From: Acidiferrobacter thiooxydans
Lineage (GTDB): Bacteria > Pseudomonadota > Gammaproteobacteria > Acidiferrobacterales > Acidiferrobacteraceae
Assembly: GCF_003333315.1 (NCBI RefSeq)
Contig: NZ_PSYR01000001.1
Location: forward strand, 956,501-1,020,500
Direction of reading: 5' to 3'
Length of the DNA stretch: 64,000 bases
Of this stretch, positions 35,814 to 43,908 are shown piece after piece. Each line of letters opens with the position of its first letter. Within the stretch, counting starts at the first letter, position 1. The position numbers and the translations under genes were made by a program. The notes under the pieces were generated by a model. The model did not search any database. It was not told the origin of the DNA and was given only the letters and a program-made list of their open reading frames with translations.

Positions 35814-36512
35814 ATGAAATGCCCGCACTGCCAGACGGCGTGCAGCCGGAGTCCGAACGTGTCGAACTTGGGGCGCGTTGGAGAGATTGACGGTAAGGTC
35901 TGTTTTTGGAGCGTCGAGGTCCATTCATGTCCTGAATGCCGCAAGCCGGTTTTGTCCTTGATTCAATCACTGCTTGAGCCGGACAGCATTCCCACTGTGG
36001 GTTTCTCAGTATTTAGGCATCCGGATGACGACCGGACGCGCAAAAGCGTAGTTGTCCCAAGAGGTGCCGCCCGGCCACTTGCGCCACCAGAGGTCCCTGC
36101 GGATATTGCCTCCGACTTCAACGAGGCCTGCCTGGTCCTCGTCGATAGCCCAAAAGCCTCAGCCGCCCTTAGTCGACGCTGTCTTGAGCACCTCCTGCGC
36201 GAACGGAAGGTCTCGACCGAGGAAAACTTAAGCAGGGCGATTGAGGATGCGCTCGCAACACACCTTCCACCAAATATTGGTGACAATCTAGACGCAATCC
36301 GAAACATTGGCAATTTTGCCGCGCACCCGCAAAAGAGCGAGAGGTCCGGGGAAATTCTGGATGTCGAGCCCGGCGAAGCGGAGTGGAACCTGGATGTGCT
36401 GGAGTCGCTGTTCGACCATTATTATGTGCAGCCGGCCAAAAGCGCAGCGAGGCGTGAAGCCTTAGACAAGAAGCTGGCCGAGGTGGGAAAAAAGCCGATG
36501 AAGCAGCCGTAG
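35814..36512 (+). CDS. DUF4145 domain protein with zinc ribbon
   Basis: A 232-residue protein. N-terminal zinc ribbon CPHC...CPEC (residues 3-6 and about 41-44), then the DUF4145 domain from about residue 105: FNEACLVLVDSPKASAALSRRCLEHLLRERKVS...LDAIRNIGNFAAHPQK. DUF4145 is a HEPN-like fold often beside or fused to type I restriction subunits. AAAGGAG lies 8 bases upstream. Its closeness to the hsdR remnant fits a restriction/defence setting. Confidence 0.78.
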   Translation: MKCPHCQTACSRSPNVSNLGRVGEIDGKVCFWSVEVHSCPECRKPVLSLIQSLLEPDSIPTVGFSVFRHPDDDRTRKSVVVPRGAARPLAPPEVPADIASDFNEACLVLVDSPKASAALSRRCLEHLLRERKVSTEENLSRAIEDALATHLPPNIGDNLDAIRNIGNFAAHPQKSERSGEILDVEPGEAEWNLDVLESLFDHYYVQPAKSAARREALDKKLAEVGKKPMKQP

Positions 36513-36519
36513 GGCGCAG

Positions 36520-37128
36520 ATGTCAAGAACGCAAATAGCCTTGAAGGCCGCAACCTCACCACCAATCCATGCGGTTGTAGGGTCGGTGGCGATGTCATCA
36601 GTTCACATGGTCTGGATACCGCTCGCATCCGCTCTTGTCGGCGCAGTAGCTGGTGCGGTAATAGGTGCGTGGGCTGTTTTTCGGAATACGAAGGAGGAGT
36701 GGCGGCGGAAGCAAGCGCAGGCGCGACGCGCCCTGCAGATTGAGATGTACAACAATGCGCTGATACTCAAGGCGGCGACGGGCACCCTGAGCGCTAAGCG
36801 CCTGAATGATGTACTGGCAAAGCACACATTTAGCCTCGCATTTAGGGCATATTTTACCGAAGCCTCCGAAGGGGTTTCATGGAGGGACGTCCGGCATGTG
36901 CTTGCTGCGTATAGCCTTGCGCAGATTCTATTGGATGGGGGTCCAATACGCGGCCTGCGAGGAGAGTCCGTGAAGCGGCAAGCTACTAAAAGCGTAGGCA
37001 GATTTTGTAAGGCTATCAGGGCTATGAGTAGATACGAGAGGCTCGAGGACTCATTCTACAAAGGGGTCGAAAAACTCGAAAGGTGGCTCGTAAGTGCCAA
37101 CCAGCCAACAGCGCCCGGCACCTCGTAA
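36520..37128 (+). CDS. Membrane-anchored hypothetical protein
   Basis: 202 residues from ATG 36520; a start at 36592 (MSSVHMVWIPLASALVGAVAGAVIGAWAVFRNTKEEWRRKQ) is also likely. One glycine/alanine-rich membrane helix (WIPLASALVGAVAGAVIGAWAVF) is followed by a basic helical domain. It begins 7 bases after the DUF4145 gene, so they are probably co-transcribed. No family recognised. Confidence 0.5.
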   Translation: MSRTQIALKAATSPPIHAVVGSVAMSSVHMVWIPLASALVGAVAGAVIGAWAVFRNTKEEWRRKQAQARRALQIEMYNNALILKAATGTLSAKRLNDVLAKHTFSLAFRAYFTEASEGVSWRDVRHVLAAYSLAQILLDGGPIRGLRGESVKRQATKSVGRFCKAIRAMSRYERLEDSFYKGVEKLERWLVSANQPTAPGTS

Positions 37129-37154
37129 GTTGGTCTTCGCAGAAGGCCCATGGC

Positions 37155-37363
37155 TCACCCGGCTACAAAGCCGATGCGAATAGCCATGGGGTGGTTCTCG
37201 CCGCACTCGATACGTTCCACAAACACTCGCAGCGCCAAGGCCTCTGCCTTGCCCATGGCCTCGTCGGACGTGGCGTCATAGACGGAGACCGCGGGGGAAT
37301 TTCCGGGACCTCTGCGAGCCAGCGCCCATCCTTTTTGCGCGCATATTCGATAGGAAAATCCAT
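37155..37363 (-). pseudogene. hicB: HicB antitoxin, frameshifted
   Basis: MDFPIEYARKKDGRWLAEVPEIP is the HicB start. After a one-base shift near 37290 the proper continuation is VSVYDATSDEAMGKAEALALRVFVERIECGE. These are the HicB RNase H-like fold blocks. Confidence 0.72.
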
Positions 37364-37440
37364 TCGACCTCTTGGCCCGGGAGCCGAGCCGCGTCCAACA
37401 CGGGTTTGAGCCCCTTCAGGGCGGCCACGCCATGTTTGAC
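37364..37440 (-). pseudogene. hicA: HicA toxin remnant
   Basis: Directly upstream of hicB on the minus strand is VKHGVAALKGLKPVLDAARLP, which resembles the V-x-H-G-x-x-L-K-x-G-x-x-x-x-I-L end of HicA. The rest of the toxin is absent. Confidence 0.45.
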
Positions 37441-37569
37441 GTCGGCGCCGCGACCGAGCAAATGCCTATCAGGCCGCGCACGACGTGGCTATCAGTCGGT
37501 CTTGGCGCACCAAATGACGAAGCGTTATACTCATCTCAGTGCTATTGCGGCCGCGAGGTCTCTAGCCCG

Positions 37570-37926
37570 ATGAAACTTCCCGGCGGCGACCAGGCCGTCA
37601 TTGATGATGACAAGCTCATCGGGTATTGCCTGAATCCTGAGCACCCCGAGGGCCGCCACAAGGCGCGGGTCTTTCAATCCGTCCTGGGTATCGGACTCAA
37701 ACAGGCTCTTGATTTGAAAGAGGCCCTTCACCAGGCCGCCGCGAAGGAATCGGCGGAGCATGTCGGGGCAACCCCGCATGGCGACTTGTACACGATGGAT
37801 TTTATGCTGCACCATGAGGGTAAGGCCGCTCTGGTACGGTCGGTATGGATGGTACGGAAAAACGAGAGTATGCCGCGGCTGGTGAGCTGTTATGTGCATA
37901 AATCGGCATTGAGAGGGGACGCATGA
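37570..37926 (+). CDS. DUF6883 protein
   Basis: A 118-residue protein, MKLPGGDQAVIDDDKLIGYCLNPEHPEGRHKARVFQSVLGI...LYTMDFMLHHEGKAALVRSVWMVRKNESMPRLVSCYV. The K-L-x-x-Y-C-L-N-x-x-H-P-x-G-R-H-K-A-R-V-F motif is that of DUF6883. Members are commonly paired with a DUF4926 gene, as here (overlap ATGA at 37923). This is a two-gene module of unknown action, with TA-like organisation. Confidence 0.7.
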   Translation: MKLPGGDQAVIDDDKLIGYCLNPEHPEGRHKARVFQSVLGIGLKQALDLKEALHQAAAKESAEHVGATPHGDLYTMDFMLHHEGKAALVRSVWMVRKNESMPRLVSCYVHKSALRGDA

Positions 37927-38132
37927 AAACGCTTGATGTGGTGGCTTTAGTGAATGATTTCCCCAAGGAAGGATTGCAACGCGGGCAGGTCGGCACCATT
38001 GTGGAAACGCTTTCCCCGGCCGTCTTTCTGGTGGAGTTCGCGGATATGCAAGGGGAGGCTTATGCGTTCCTGACGGTGACAGAGGCGGATTTGCTGGTGC
38101 TCCACCATCAGCCGGCCCTCAAAGTGGCGTAA
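37923..38132 (+). CDS. DUF4926 protein
   Basis: A 69-residue SH3-like beta protein: LDVVALVNDFPKEGLQRGQVGTIVETLSPAVFLVEFADMQGEAYAFLTV, the DUF4926 pattern. Overlaps the DUF6883 gene by four bases. Probably the small partner of that protein. Confidence 0.75.
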   Translation: MKTLDVVALVNDFPKEGLQRGQVGTIVETLSPAVFLVEFADMQGEAYAFLTVTEADLLVLHHQPALKVA

Positions 38133-38289
38133 CGGGACGCGCACCCCCAGGCCCCGGGTAGGTGTGCTCCCTGTTTGCGTTTTCGCGTGGCTATGAAATT
38201 CCCGCCAACCTCTCCACTGTATGCGCCGGCTCTCCTTACGTGCTGACCGCATCACCATAATGTCCCGAGGATGCCGTGCGCCAAATCAC

Positions 38290-38643
38290 TTACTGGTTCA
38301 GTAGACTTTCGGCCGGGATATGGAATTGCCGGTTCAAGGCCTGAATCATCCGTATCGTCAACGGGCGTTTGCGAGCCAGGACCTCGTAGACGCGGTTTTT
38401 GCGTCCAATGGCAGGGACTAAGTCATCAACGGTGAGGCCCTGCTGCTCCATGCGAAATTTGATGGCCTCCACGGCATCGGGCCAATCCAGGGGATAGTGT
38501 TTGCGCTCGTACGCCTCGACCAGGGTCACCAGCACATCGAGGCGGTCGCCGGCTTCGGACCCCGGCTCCGCGGTCATGAGCGTTTCGATTTCGTGTAACG
38601 TCTTGCGATAGTCCGCGTCGGTCTTGATAGGGTGAATGTCCAT
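38290..38643 (-). CDS. higA: HigA-type antitoxin
   Basis: A 117-residue protein with an N-terminal toxin-binding part (HPIKTDADYRKTLHEIETLM) and a C-terminal helix-turn-helix (MEQQGLTVDDLVPAIGRKNRVYEVLARKRPLTIRMIQALNRQFHIPAE). This is the HigA2-like antitoxin found 3' of HigB toxins. It starts 9 bases after the toxin gene. Both genes of this pair are open. Confidence 0.85.
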   Translation of the reverse strand: MDIHPIKTDADYRKTLHEIETLMTAEPGSEAGDRLDVLVTLVEAYERKHYPLDWPDAVEAIKFRMEQQGLTVDDLVPAIGRKNRVYEVLARKRPLTIRMIQALNRQFHIPAESLLNQ

Positions 38644-38652
38644 GAGGTGCCC

Positions 38653-38955
38653 TCAGATAGTCTGTGCGTCGATGCGGTCGTACTCCTCATGCGTGCCCAG
38701 GAAGCGGACGTAGAGCACTCGGTAGGGAGTATTTATCCACACGACCAGCCGGTATTTGTTGCCGCCGATGTTGAAGACGACCCGTCCGTCTTTCAGGATG
38801 CTGGCGTTGCCGAATTGCCGTTTCACGTCGTCGGGTGTCGACCAGTCGGCCTTGACCGCTTCGCGATACCACGCCATCGTCGGCCCCTCGGCGTCCCGGT
38901 ATTCCGGCCTGCCGGTCCAGAACGCTTTGAGGGTCGACACGGCGATGACGCGCAT
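38653..38955 (-). CDS. higB: HigB-type mRNA interferase toxin
   Basis: A 100-residue RelE-fold toxin: MRVIAVSTLKAFWTGRPEY...WYREAVKADWSTPDDVKRQFGNASILKDGRVVFNIGGNKYRLVVWINTPYRVLYVRFLGTHEEYDRID, all HigB landmarks in order. ATG 38955 is preferred to the upstream GTG/ATG at 38985. Frame intact, transcribed before higA. Confidence 0.88.
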   Translation of the reverse strand: MRVIAVSTLKAFWTGRPEYRDAEGPTMAWYREAVKADWSTPDDVKRQFGNASILKDGRVVFNIGGNKYRLVVWINTPYRVLYVRFLGTHEEYDRIDAQTI

Positions 38956-39079
38956 GAGGGCACCGTAGTCCCATATTGGGACCATGTCAAGTCGGCCGTG
39001 GCGAGCCTGCAGTTTTTACGCGGGGAGGCTCTCTGGTACTACCCCAGCCTGCGGTCTTTACGCGCCTCGCGGAAACCGC

Positions 39080-39349
39080 CTAGTGGCGACCGTACTCGAG
39101 GCGCGCGCCGCGTTTGCGCGGGGTGATTTCCTCCTGGTAGCGGAGGAGGGCCTGGCGCAGCAGGACGGTGTCCGCGAGCTGTTTGGCTTCCGCCTCGCCG
39201 GGGGTCTCCGTGGTCAGGGTTTGCTCAGTGGCTCGCGCCCACGCAATGGCTTCCGCACGCGTAGTAAAGGTTTTGGTTTTGGTGCCGCGTCCATTTAGAC
39301 GCACACGCGCCTGCCATCCGCCCCACGGCCGTTTTGTGATGGATGCCAC
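39080..39349 (-). pseudogene. Tyrosine integrase, N-terminal remnant
   Basis: Starts GTG at 39349: ASITKRPWGGWQARVRLNGRGTKTKTFTTRAEAIAWARATEQTL...LADTVLLRQALLRYQEEITPRKRGARLE, the arm-binding and SAM-like start of phage/ICE integrases. It ends after 90 residues, so the catalytic R-H-R-Y domain is missing. IS3-B copy 2 sits about 60 bases upstream; without it the integrase start would be roughly 160 bp from the tRNA-Val 3' half. Confidence 0.7.
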
Positions 39350-39473
39350 GGTTGCCCCGCCTCGTGCCAAATACCCGTCAGGCGCAGCTTGCCCCCCTGG
39401 TGGATGGAATGAGATGGACCCCAACCCCTGGACAGAATCTCCCGATCCTTAGGTGGATTATCTGCCGGGTTGG

Positions 39474-40328
39474 TCAAGCGGCTAGATCCCAGGACGCTGT
39501 GGTGTAAGCCTCCCACGGTGTCCGTCGATCCAGTGCTTGATGAGGCCTCTCATGATTATAGAAATGGAAGTATTTTGCAAGAGAGGCCCGTGCTTCAGGT
39601 ATCGATGCATAGGCCTTGAGATACACCTCCTCATACTTGACAGAGCGCCACAACCGCTCGACGAACACGTTGTCACGCCAGCAGCCTTTGCCGTCCATGC
39701 TGATGTCGATCGTGTGGGCCTTCAGGACGTCTGTGAAGGCCTCGGAGGTGAATTGCGCCCCTTGGTCGGTGTTGAAGATCTGCGGGGCCCCATAGAGCTC
39801 CAGGGCCTCCTCCAGGGCCTCGACACAGGAGTCGGCCTCCAGGGTGGTGGCCAGCCGCCAGGAGAGCACCGCACGCGTGGCCCAGTCCATGATGGCGACG
39901 AGATAGCAAAAGCCCCGGGCCATGGGGATGTAGGTCACGTCCGCACACCAGACCTGGTTGGGCCGGGTGATGGTCATGCCTCGCAAAAGATAGGGATAAA
40001 TGCGATGACCCGGACCCGGGGCGCTGGTCTTGCGCCTGGGGTACAGGGTCTTGATCCCCATGACCTGCATGAGCCGCTGGATGCGCTTGCGGTTTACGAA
40101 CACGCCGTCGCGCTCGAGCCGGTCCCGCAGGCGCCGCGAGCCCAGGAAGGGATGCTGGAGGTGGAGGGCATCGAGCCGCTTCATGAGCGCCAGATCGTCC
40201 TCGGAGACCACAGGTCTCCCCTGGTAATACACGCTCGAGCGGGGCACGCCAAGCCACGCGCATTGGCGTGCGATCGGCACCACCGGATTCTCGCGCTCGA
40301 CCCGTTGGAGTCTCTCAGCCGTGGTCAT
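39474..40328 (-). CDS. IS3-B transposase OrfB
   Basis: 284-residue DDE transposase, same as at 59794-60648. OrfA/OrfB are intact, but the left inverted repeat is separated by the inserted element. Confidence 0.93.
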   Translation of the reverse strand: MTTAERLQRVERENPVVPIARQCAWLGVPRSSVYYQGRPVVSEDDLALMKRLDALHLQHPFLGSRRLRDRLERDGVFVNRKRIQRLMQVMGIKTLYPRRKTSAPGPGHRIYPYLLRGMTITRPNQVWCADVTYIPMARGFCYLVAIMDWATRAVLSWRLATTLEADSCVEALEEALELYGAPQIFNTDQGAQFTSEAFTDVLKAHTIDISMDGKGCWRDNVFVERLWRSVKYEEVYLKAYASIPEARASLAKYFHFYNHERPHQALDRRTPWEAYTTASWDLAA

Positions 40329-40600
40329 TTGCCGAGCACTCGTGCGAAAAAATCGTTCTGGACCGTAAGCTCTCCAATCTTGGCCAGCAAGGCCTCGCGA
40401 TCGCTGGTGGGTGTCGTCCCCGTGGGCTTGCCGAAAATGCTCGCCGCCTGGTCGATCAACTGCCGGCGCCACTGGGTCACCTGGTTCGGGTGGACCTGGT
40501 GTTTGGCTGCGATCTCATGGATAGTCTTCTCCCCGGCCAGGGCCTCAAGGGCCACCTTGGCCTTGAACTGCGGGGCGTGATTGCGTCGTGTCTTGCTCAT
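40325..40600 (-). CDS. IS3-B OrfA
   Basis: 91-residue OrfA identical in pattern to that of copy 1, overlapping OrfB by four bases. Confidence 0.9.
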   Translation of the reverse strand: MSKTRRNHAPQFKAKVALEALAGEKTIHEIAAKHQVHPNQVTQWRRQLIDQAASIFGKPTGTTPTSDREALLAKIGELTVQNDFFARVLGK

Positions 40601-40818
40601 AGGATTTCTGCTCCTTGTTGCGTTACTGTAAGGGCAGATAATCCTTTCTATTGCACACATCTTTGGCGATTTTCTCTGATTGTTTGACGCGCCTAACGAA
40701 AGTGCTGGACACACGCGCCGAGATTGCGTAAGGTGGCGGTTGTCGCGGCGTGCGACAAGGACAGGCGGACGGCGTGCAAAAGTCGAGGCGTTGTGGGGAT
40801 CCGGATGTGCGGGCGATC

Positions 40819-42261
40819 ATGGAGGCCGGCACAGAGTCGGTCGAGTGGGTGAGACAAGAGTTTGCCCGCGCCGACCTCTCCGATAAACGCCTGGATCGTC
40901 GCTTGGTGAAAACTGCGGAATATCTCGCCCAATCTCCCGGCTCGCCGATCAATGAAGCGTGCGGCAATTGGGCCAGTACGCAAGCGGCGTATCGGCTGTT
41001 CAATAATGCCAAGGCGAGCGCGGCGGGGATCCTCAAACCCCATTGGGAAGCGACGGCCGCGCGCATGGCCGGCTGCGGGGGTGCGGTGCTGGTGATGCAG
41101 GACACGGTCTTCTTCTCCTACGGCCGGCACGTCAGGACTCGGGGCCTCGGACCGATTGGCAAGAGCAACGCCGCGCATGACCGGGGCCTCATCATGCATA
41201 ACGCACTGGCCTTCACCACCTCGGGCGTGCCGCTCGGGATCGTGAGCCAAAGCATCTGGGCGCGCGGGGAGATCCCGGAGGAAGACTATCAGGAGAAGAT
41301 CGAGCGCCTGCAGGTCACGGCGATCGAGGAAAAAGAGAGCGCGAAATGGCTTATTGCGCTCAAAGAGACGGTCGAGCGGGCGCCCGCGGGCGTGCCGGTC
41401 GTCACCGTGGCCGACCGCGAATCGGACTTCTTCGAGTTCTTGACACGCGCCCAGGACCTGCAGGCGCACTATCTCATCCGCGCGCGCACCGACCGCAAGC
41501 TCGTGCCCGAAGACAGCGCGGGCTGCACGCGGATGCTCGAGGCGTTGAGCGATGCCCCGGCATGGGGGAGCATGACGATTGAGGTTCCTGGCAACGGCAG
41601 TCGTAAGGCGCGCACGGCGGCGATCGAGGTGCGCACAGCCGAGGTCACGATCCAGCCCCCACCGCGCCGTGGGGCGGCCCAGACGTCCGGCTCCAGCGAG
41701 CCTGTGACCGTCACCCTGATCGGGGCGACCGAGTCGTCCCCGCCGGCCGGGGTGGAGCCGATCAGCTGGGTGTTGCTCACAAATCTCATCGTCAAAGACT
41801 TCGCGTCCGCCACCGAGAAGGTGCGGTGGTATGGGCGGCGCTGGGGCATCGAGATCTGGCATAAGGTGCTCAAATCCGGCTGCAAGGTCGAGGACTGCCT
41901 GCTCGAGGAGGCCTTGCGCCTCAAGCGCTATCTGACGCTTTTCAGCATCATCGGCGTGCGCCTGATGCATGTGACCTACCTGGCCCGCGCGCACCCGGAT
42001 CGGCCGGCCACCGAGGTGTTCTCCGAGGAGGAGGTCGAAGCGCTGCATATCCGCGTCACGCGGGCATTGCCCCCCGCAGGTCCTGCCCCGACGCTGCGCG
42101 ACATGGTGCGCATGCTGGGCCGGCTCGGCGGCCACTTGGGCCGCAAGGGGGATGGCGAACCCGGCGTCACCGTGCTCTGGCGCGGCTGGACGAGTCTTTA
42201 CGAGACGGTCGAGACACTGCGTGCCCATAAACATGTCCTCAGCCCGCGCGACTCGAGCTGA
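40819..42261 (+). CDS. Tn5/IS50-type (IS4 family) transposase
   Basis: 480 residues from MEAGTESVEWVRQEF; the frame is open back to 40750. N-terminal DNA-binding region ADLSDKRLDRRLVKTAEYLAQSPGSPINEACGNWASTQAAYRLFNN, catalytic Asp in VMQDTVFFSY, second Asp in VTVADRESDFFEF, and the Y-R-E-K signature in YGRRWGIEIWHKVLKSGCKVED. These match Tn5 transposase. The gene is complete. Confidence 0.92.
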   Translation: MEAGTESVEWVRQEFARADLSDKRLDRRLVKTAEYLAQSPGSPINEACGNWASTQAAYRLFNNAKASAAGILKPHWEATAARMAGCGGAVLVMQDTVFFSYGRHVRTRGLGPIGKSNAAHDRGLIMHNALAFTTSGVPLGIVSQSIWARGEIPEEDYQEKIERLQVTAIEEKESAKWLIALKETVERAPAGVPVVTVADRESDFFEFLTRAQDLQAHYLIRARTDRKLVPEDSAGCTRMLEALSDAPAWGSMTIEVPGNGSRKARTAAIEVRTAEVTIQPPPRRGAAQTSGSSEPVTVTLIGATESSPPAGVEPISWVLLTNLIVKDFASATEKVRWYGRRWGIEIWHKVLKSGCKVEDCLLEEALRLKRYLTLFSIIGVRLMHVTYLARAHPDRPATEVFSEEEVEALHIRVTRALPPAGPAPTLRDMVRMLGRLGGHLGRKGDGEPGVTVLWRGWTSLYETVETLRAHKHVLSPRDSS

Positions 42262-42264
42262 ACG

Positions 42265-43119
42265 ATGCGCTACTGCGGACGAGAGTTTACACCAGCCGAG
42301 ATCGCGCTGATCCGCGAGTGGCTCACGACCCCCCAGATGAACCGTGCTCGTTTATCCCGGGAAGTCTGTGAGAGGCTCGGATGGCGCCGGGAAAATGGCG
42401 CTCTGAAGGATATGAGCTGTCGCGTGGCCCTCAACCGCATGCACGCCGATGGGCTGATCACACTGCCCCCGCCGCGCAACCCCAAGCCCGTCACCTACCG
42501 GTCCTATCCGGACATCGAACAGGCGGTTTGCGAACCCGCCGTCATCCCGGCCATCGATCTCGCTACGCTCACCATTGATCCGGTCCTCGGCAGAGCCGAA
42601 TCGCGGCTGTGGAACGCCTATATCGAACGCCACCACTACCTCGGGCATACCCTCATGCCCGGGGCGCAACTGCGCTACTTCGTACGCGCCCAAGGCCAGA
42701 TCGTCGCGGCCCTGGGCTTCGGGGCCAGCGCCTGGAAGGTCAAGCCCCGCGATCAGGCCATCGGCTGGACGGTCGATCAGCGGCAACGCAATCTGCACCT
42801 GATCGTCAACAATGCCCGTTTCCTTATTCTGCCGTGGATCCATTGCCCAAACTTGGCCTCACGGATCCTGGCCTTGGTCAGCCGCCGACTCCCCGACGAC
42901 TGGCACGCCCGCTACAGCTATCGCCCGGTTCTGCTCGAAACCTTCGTCGAGAAGCCGCGCTTTACCGGTACCTGCTACAAGGCGGCCAACTGGCAAAACC
43001 TTGGGGATACTCAAGGGCGCGGTAAGCTCGACGTCTTGCATCGCCACGCAAAGCCCGTCAAAAGTATCTGGATCTATCCGCTCGTGCGGGACTTTCGCCG
43101 GCATCTCTGCAACGCATAA
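42265..43119 (+). CDS. DruA-family protein (DUF4338), transposon passenger
   Basis: A 284-residue protein with a complete DUF4338 domain: SRLWNAYIERHHYLGHTLMPGAQLRYFV, ALGFGASAWKVKPRDQAIGW, NLHLIVNNARFLILPW, NLASRILALVSRRLPDDW, VLLETFVEKPRFTGTCYKAANW, TQGRGKLD and the C-terminal KSIWIYPLVRDFRRHL. DUF4338 is the domain of DruA in the Druantia anti-phage system, where its function is unknown; none of the other Druantia genes (large DruE helicase etc.) is present. It begins 3 bases after the transposase stop, within the inverted repeats, so it moves with the element. It may help transposition or protect the host. Confidence 0.88.
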   Translation: MRYCGREFTPAEIALIREWLTTPQMNRARLSREVCERLGWRRENGALKDMSCRVALNRMHADGLITLPPPRNPKPVTYRSYPDIEQAVCEPAVIPAIDLATLTIDPVLGRAESRLWNAYIERHHYLGHTLMPGAQLRYFVRAQGQIVAALGFGASAWKVKPRDQAIGWTVDQRQRNLHLIVNNARFLILPWIHCPNLASRILALVSRRLPDDWHARYSYRPVLLETFVEKPRFTGTCYKAANWQNLGDTQGRGKLDVLHRHAKPVKSIWIYPLVRDFRRHLCNA

Positions 43120-43340
43120 GACAGGCCATTCGATTACCTATCGATATTCATCGATGCCTCATGCTTTGTTGACAGAAAGATGTGTGTAATAGAAAGCAGA
43201 TAATCACCTAAGCTAGTGTCCAAGAATTGGGGTCCATCTCTGAAGGCAATGAACCCGTGGCACGAAACGTGTCCCCCGATACTCAGTGGAGCGGAGCGTG
43301 ATTTCGTGGGGAGGATGATGAGCTAAGTGCTGGATTATAT

Positions 43341-43385
43341 TGGTGGGCGATAGTGGGATCGAACCACTGACCCCTGCCGTGTGAA
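43341..43385 (-). other. 3' half of tRNA-Val(CAC): probable attachment site
   Basis: Reading the minus strand: TTCACAC (anticodon loop, CAC), GGCAG, variable GGGTC, T-arm AGTGG-TTCGATC-CCACT, acceptor ATCGCCC, A, CCA. The 5' half is missing: upstream bases cannot form the anticodon stem or acceptor. A break at the anticodon loop is typical of the att core left by tyrosine integrases that target tRNA genes. Confidence 0.75.
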
Positions 43386-43480
43386 TGCGCTAAGCTCTTG
43401 AGCGCCCGCAACAAAATCCCACAAAAACAATGAATTACCAGTCCGATAATTCCGTCCCTGAGGCAGTTTTTCGAGTGAAA

Positions 43481-43557
43481 GTGCGCCCAAAGTGCGCCCA
43501 AAGTGCGCCCAAAGTGCGCCCAAAGTGCGCCCAAAGTGCGCCCAAAGTGCGCCCAAA
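43481..43557 (+). repeat. Seven tandem copies of GTGCGCCCAAA
   Basis: Seven perfect 11-bp units in a row, ending in GTGGGCGCG. The unit length is not a multiple of three, so it is not a coding repeat. Located between the att site and the AlpA-like genes; could be iteron-like binding sites. Confidence 0.85.
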
Positions 43558-43664
43558 GTGGGCGCGGTTAGGCGGCGTGGCTGGCGCCCGCGGGCGGGAG
43601 CCACATCCGTGTGAATTTCACCCGGGGCCTAAGAACACCACAGCCAAAACCGTGGTGAACCAGT

Positions 43665-43898
43665 ATGCCGAAAACAACGCTCGACGCCAAACAGCTGGCG
43701 GCGGTGCTGCACATGAAGCCCTACACGATTACGGACTACACAATCAGGCATCCGGAGCGGCTACCACCCTTCATAAAACTCCCCACAGGCAAACCTCTGT
43801 GGTTCGAGGAGGACGTGCAGGCCTGGCTGGAAGAGCGGCGCATCAAGGTTCTGCCGCCACAACAGAGTCCCACCGACTTCAGTCGCAAGTGGTGGTAG
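43665..43898 (+). CDS. AlpA-like helix-turn-helix regulator 1
   Basis: A 77-residue protein, MPKTTLDAKQLAAVLHMKPYTITDYTIRHPERLPPFIKLPTGKPLWFEEDVQAWLEERRIKVL, with the winged-helix pattern of AlpA/excisionase-like proteins (x-x-x-W-x-x-x-D-V-x-x-W-L). Two decayed copies of its C-terminus occur at 19892 and 20835. Likely controls excision or gene expression of the integrated element. Confidence 0.7.
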   Translation: MPKTTLDAKQLAAVLHMKPYTITDYTIRHPERLPPFIKLPTGKPLWFEEDVQAWLEERRIKVLPPQQSPTDFSRKWW

Positions 43899-43908
43899 CA
43901 TCCCCTCC

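Larger units (their letters stand above)
40644..43196 (+). mobile_element. Tn5/IS50-like element carrying a DruA-family gene
   Basis: 2553 bp, bounded by inverted repeats (CTTTCTATTGCACACATC at the left; the right end read inward is CTTTCTATTACACACATC) with one mismatch in 21. A perfect 9-bp target duplication CAGATAATC is at 40635-40643 and 43197-43205, inside IS3-B. It holds two genes: the transposase and, 3 bases after it, a DUF4338 gene. The 9-bp duplication is what the IS50 group of the IS4 family makes. Confidence 0.92.
39410..43241 (-). mobile_element. IS3-family element IS3-B, copy 2, interrupted by a Tn5-like element
   Basis: Right end TGAGATGGACCCC at 39410; left end GGGGTCCATCTCT at 43229-43241. 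Flanked by the 3-bp duplication GAA (39407-39409 and 43242-43244). A 2.55-kb Tn5-like element is inserted 36 bp from the left end region. Confidence 0.93.

Noticed and set aside
33332-38132. The run of small genes as an integron cassette array
   Set aside because: No attC-type sites were found between the genes, genes are not uniformly spaced, and the only tyrosine recombinases nearby are RIT genes and a phage-type integrase stub.
40693-42234. A 513-codon open frame on the minus strand opposite the Tn5-like transposase
   Set aside because: It mirrors the codon pattern of a clear DDE transposase on the plus strand, lacks a ribosome site and has His/Arg/Pro-rich composition typical of antisense frames in GC-rich DNA.
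43341-43410. A complete functional tRNA-Val gene
   Set aside because: Only the part from the anticodon loop to CCA is present; bases upstream do not form the acceptor, D-arm or anticodon stem.
43481-43557. Tandem repeats as a CRISPR array
   Set aside because: Units are 11 bp and contiguous with no unique spacers, and no cas genes are present.
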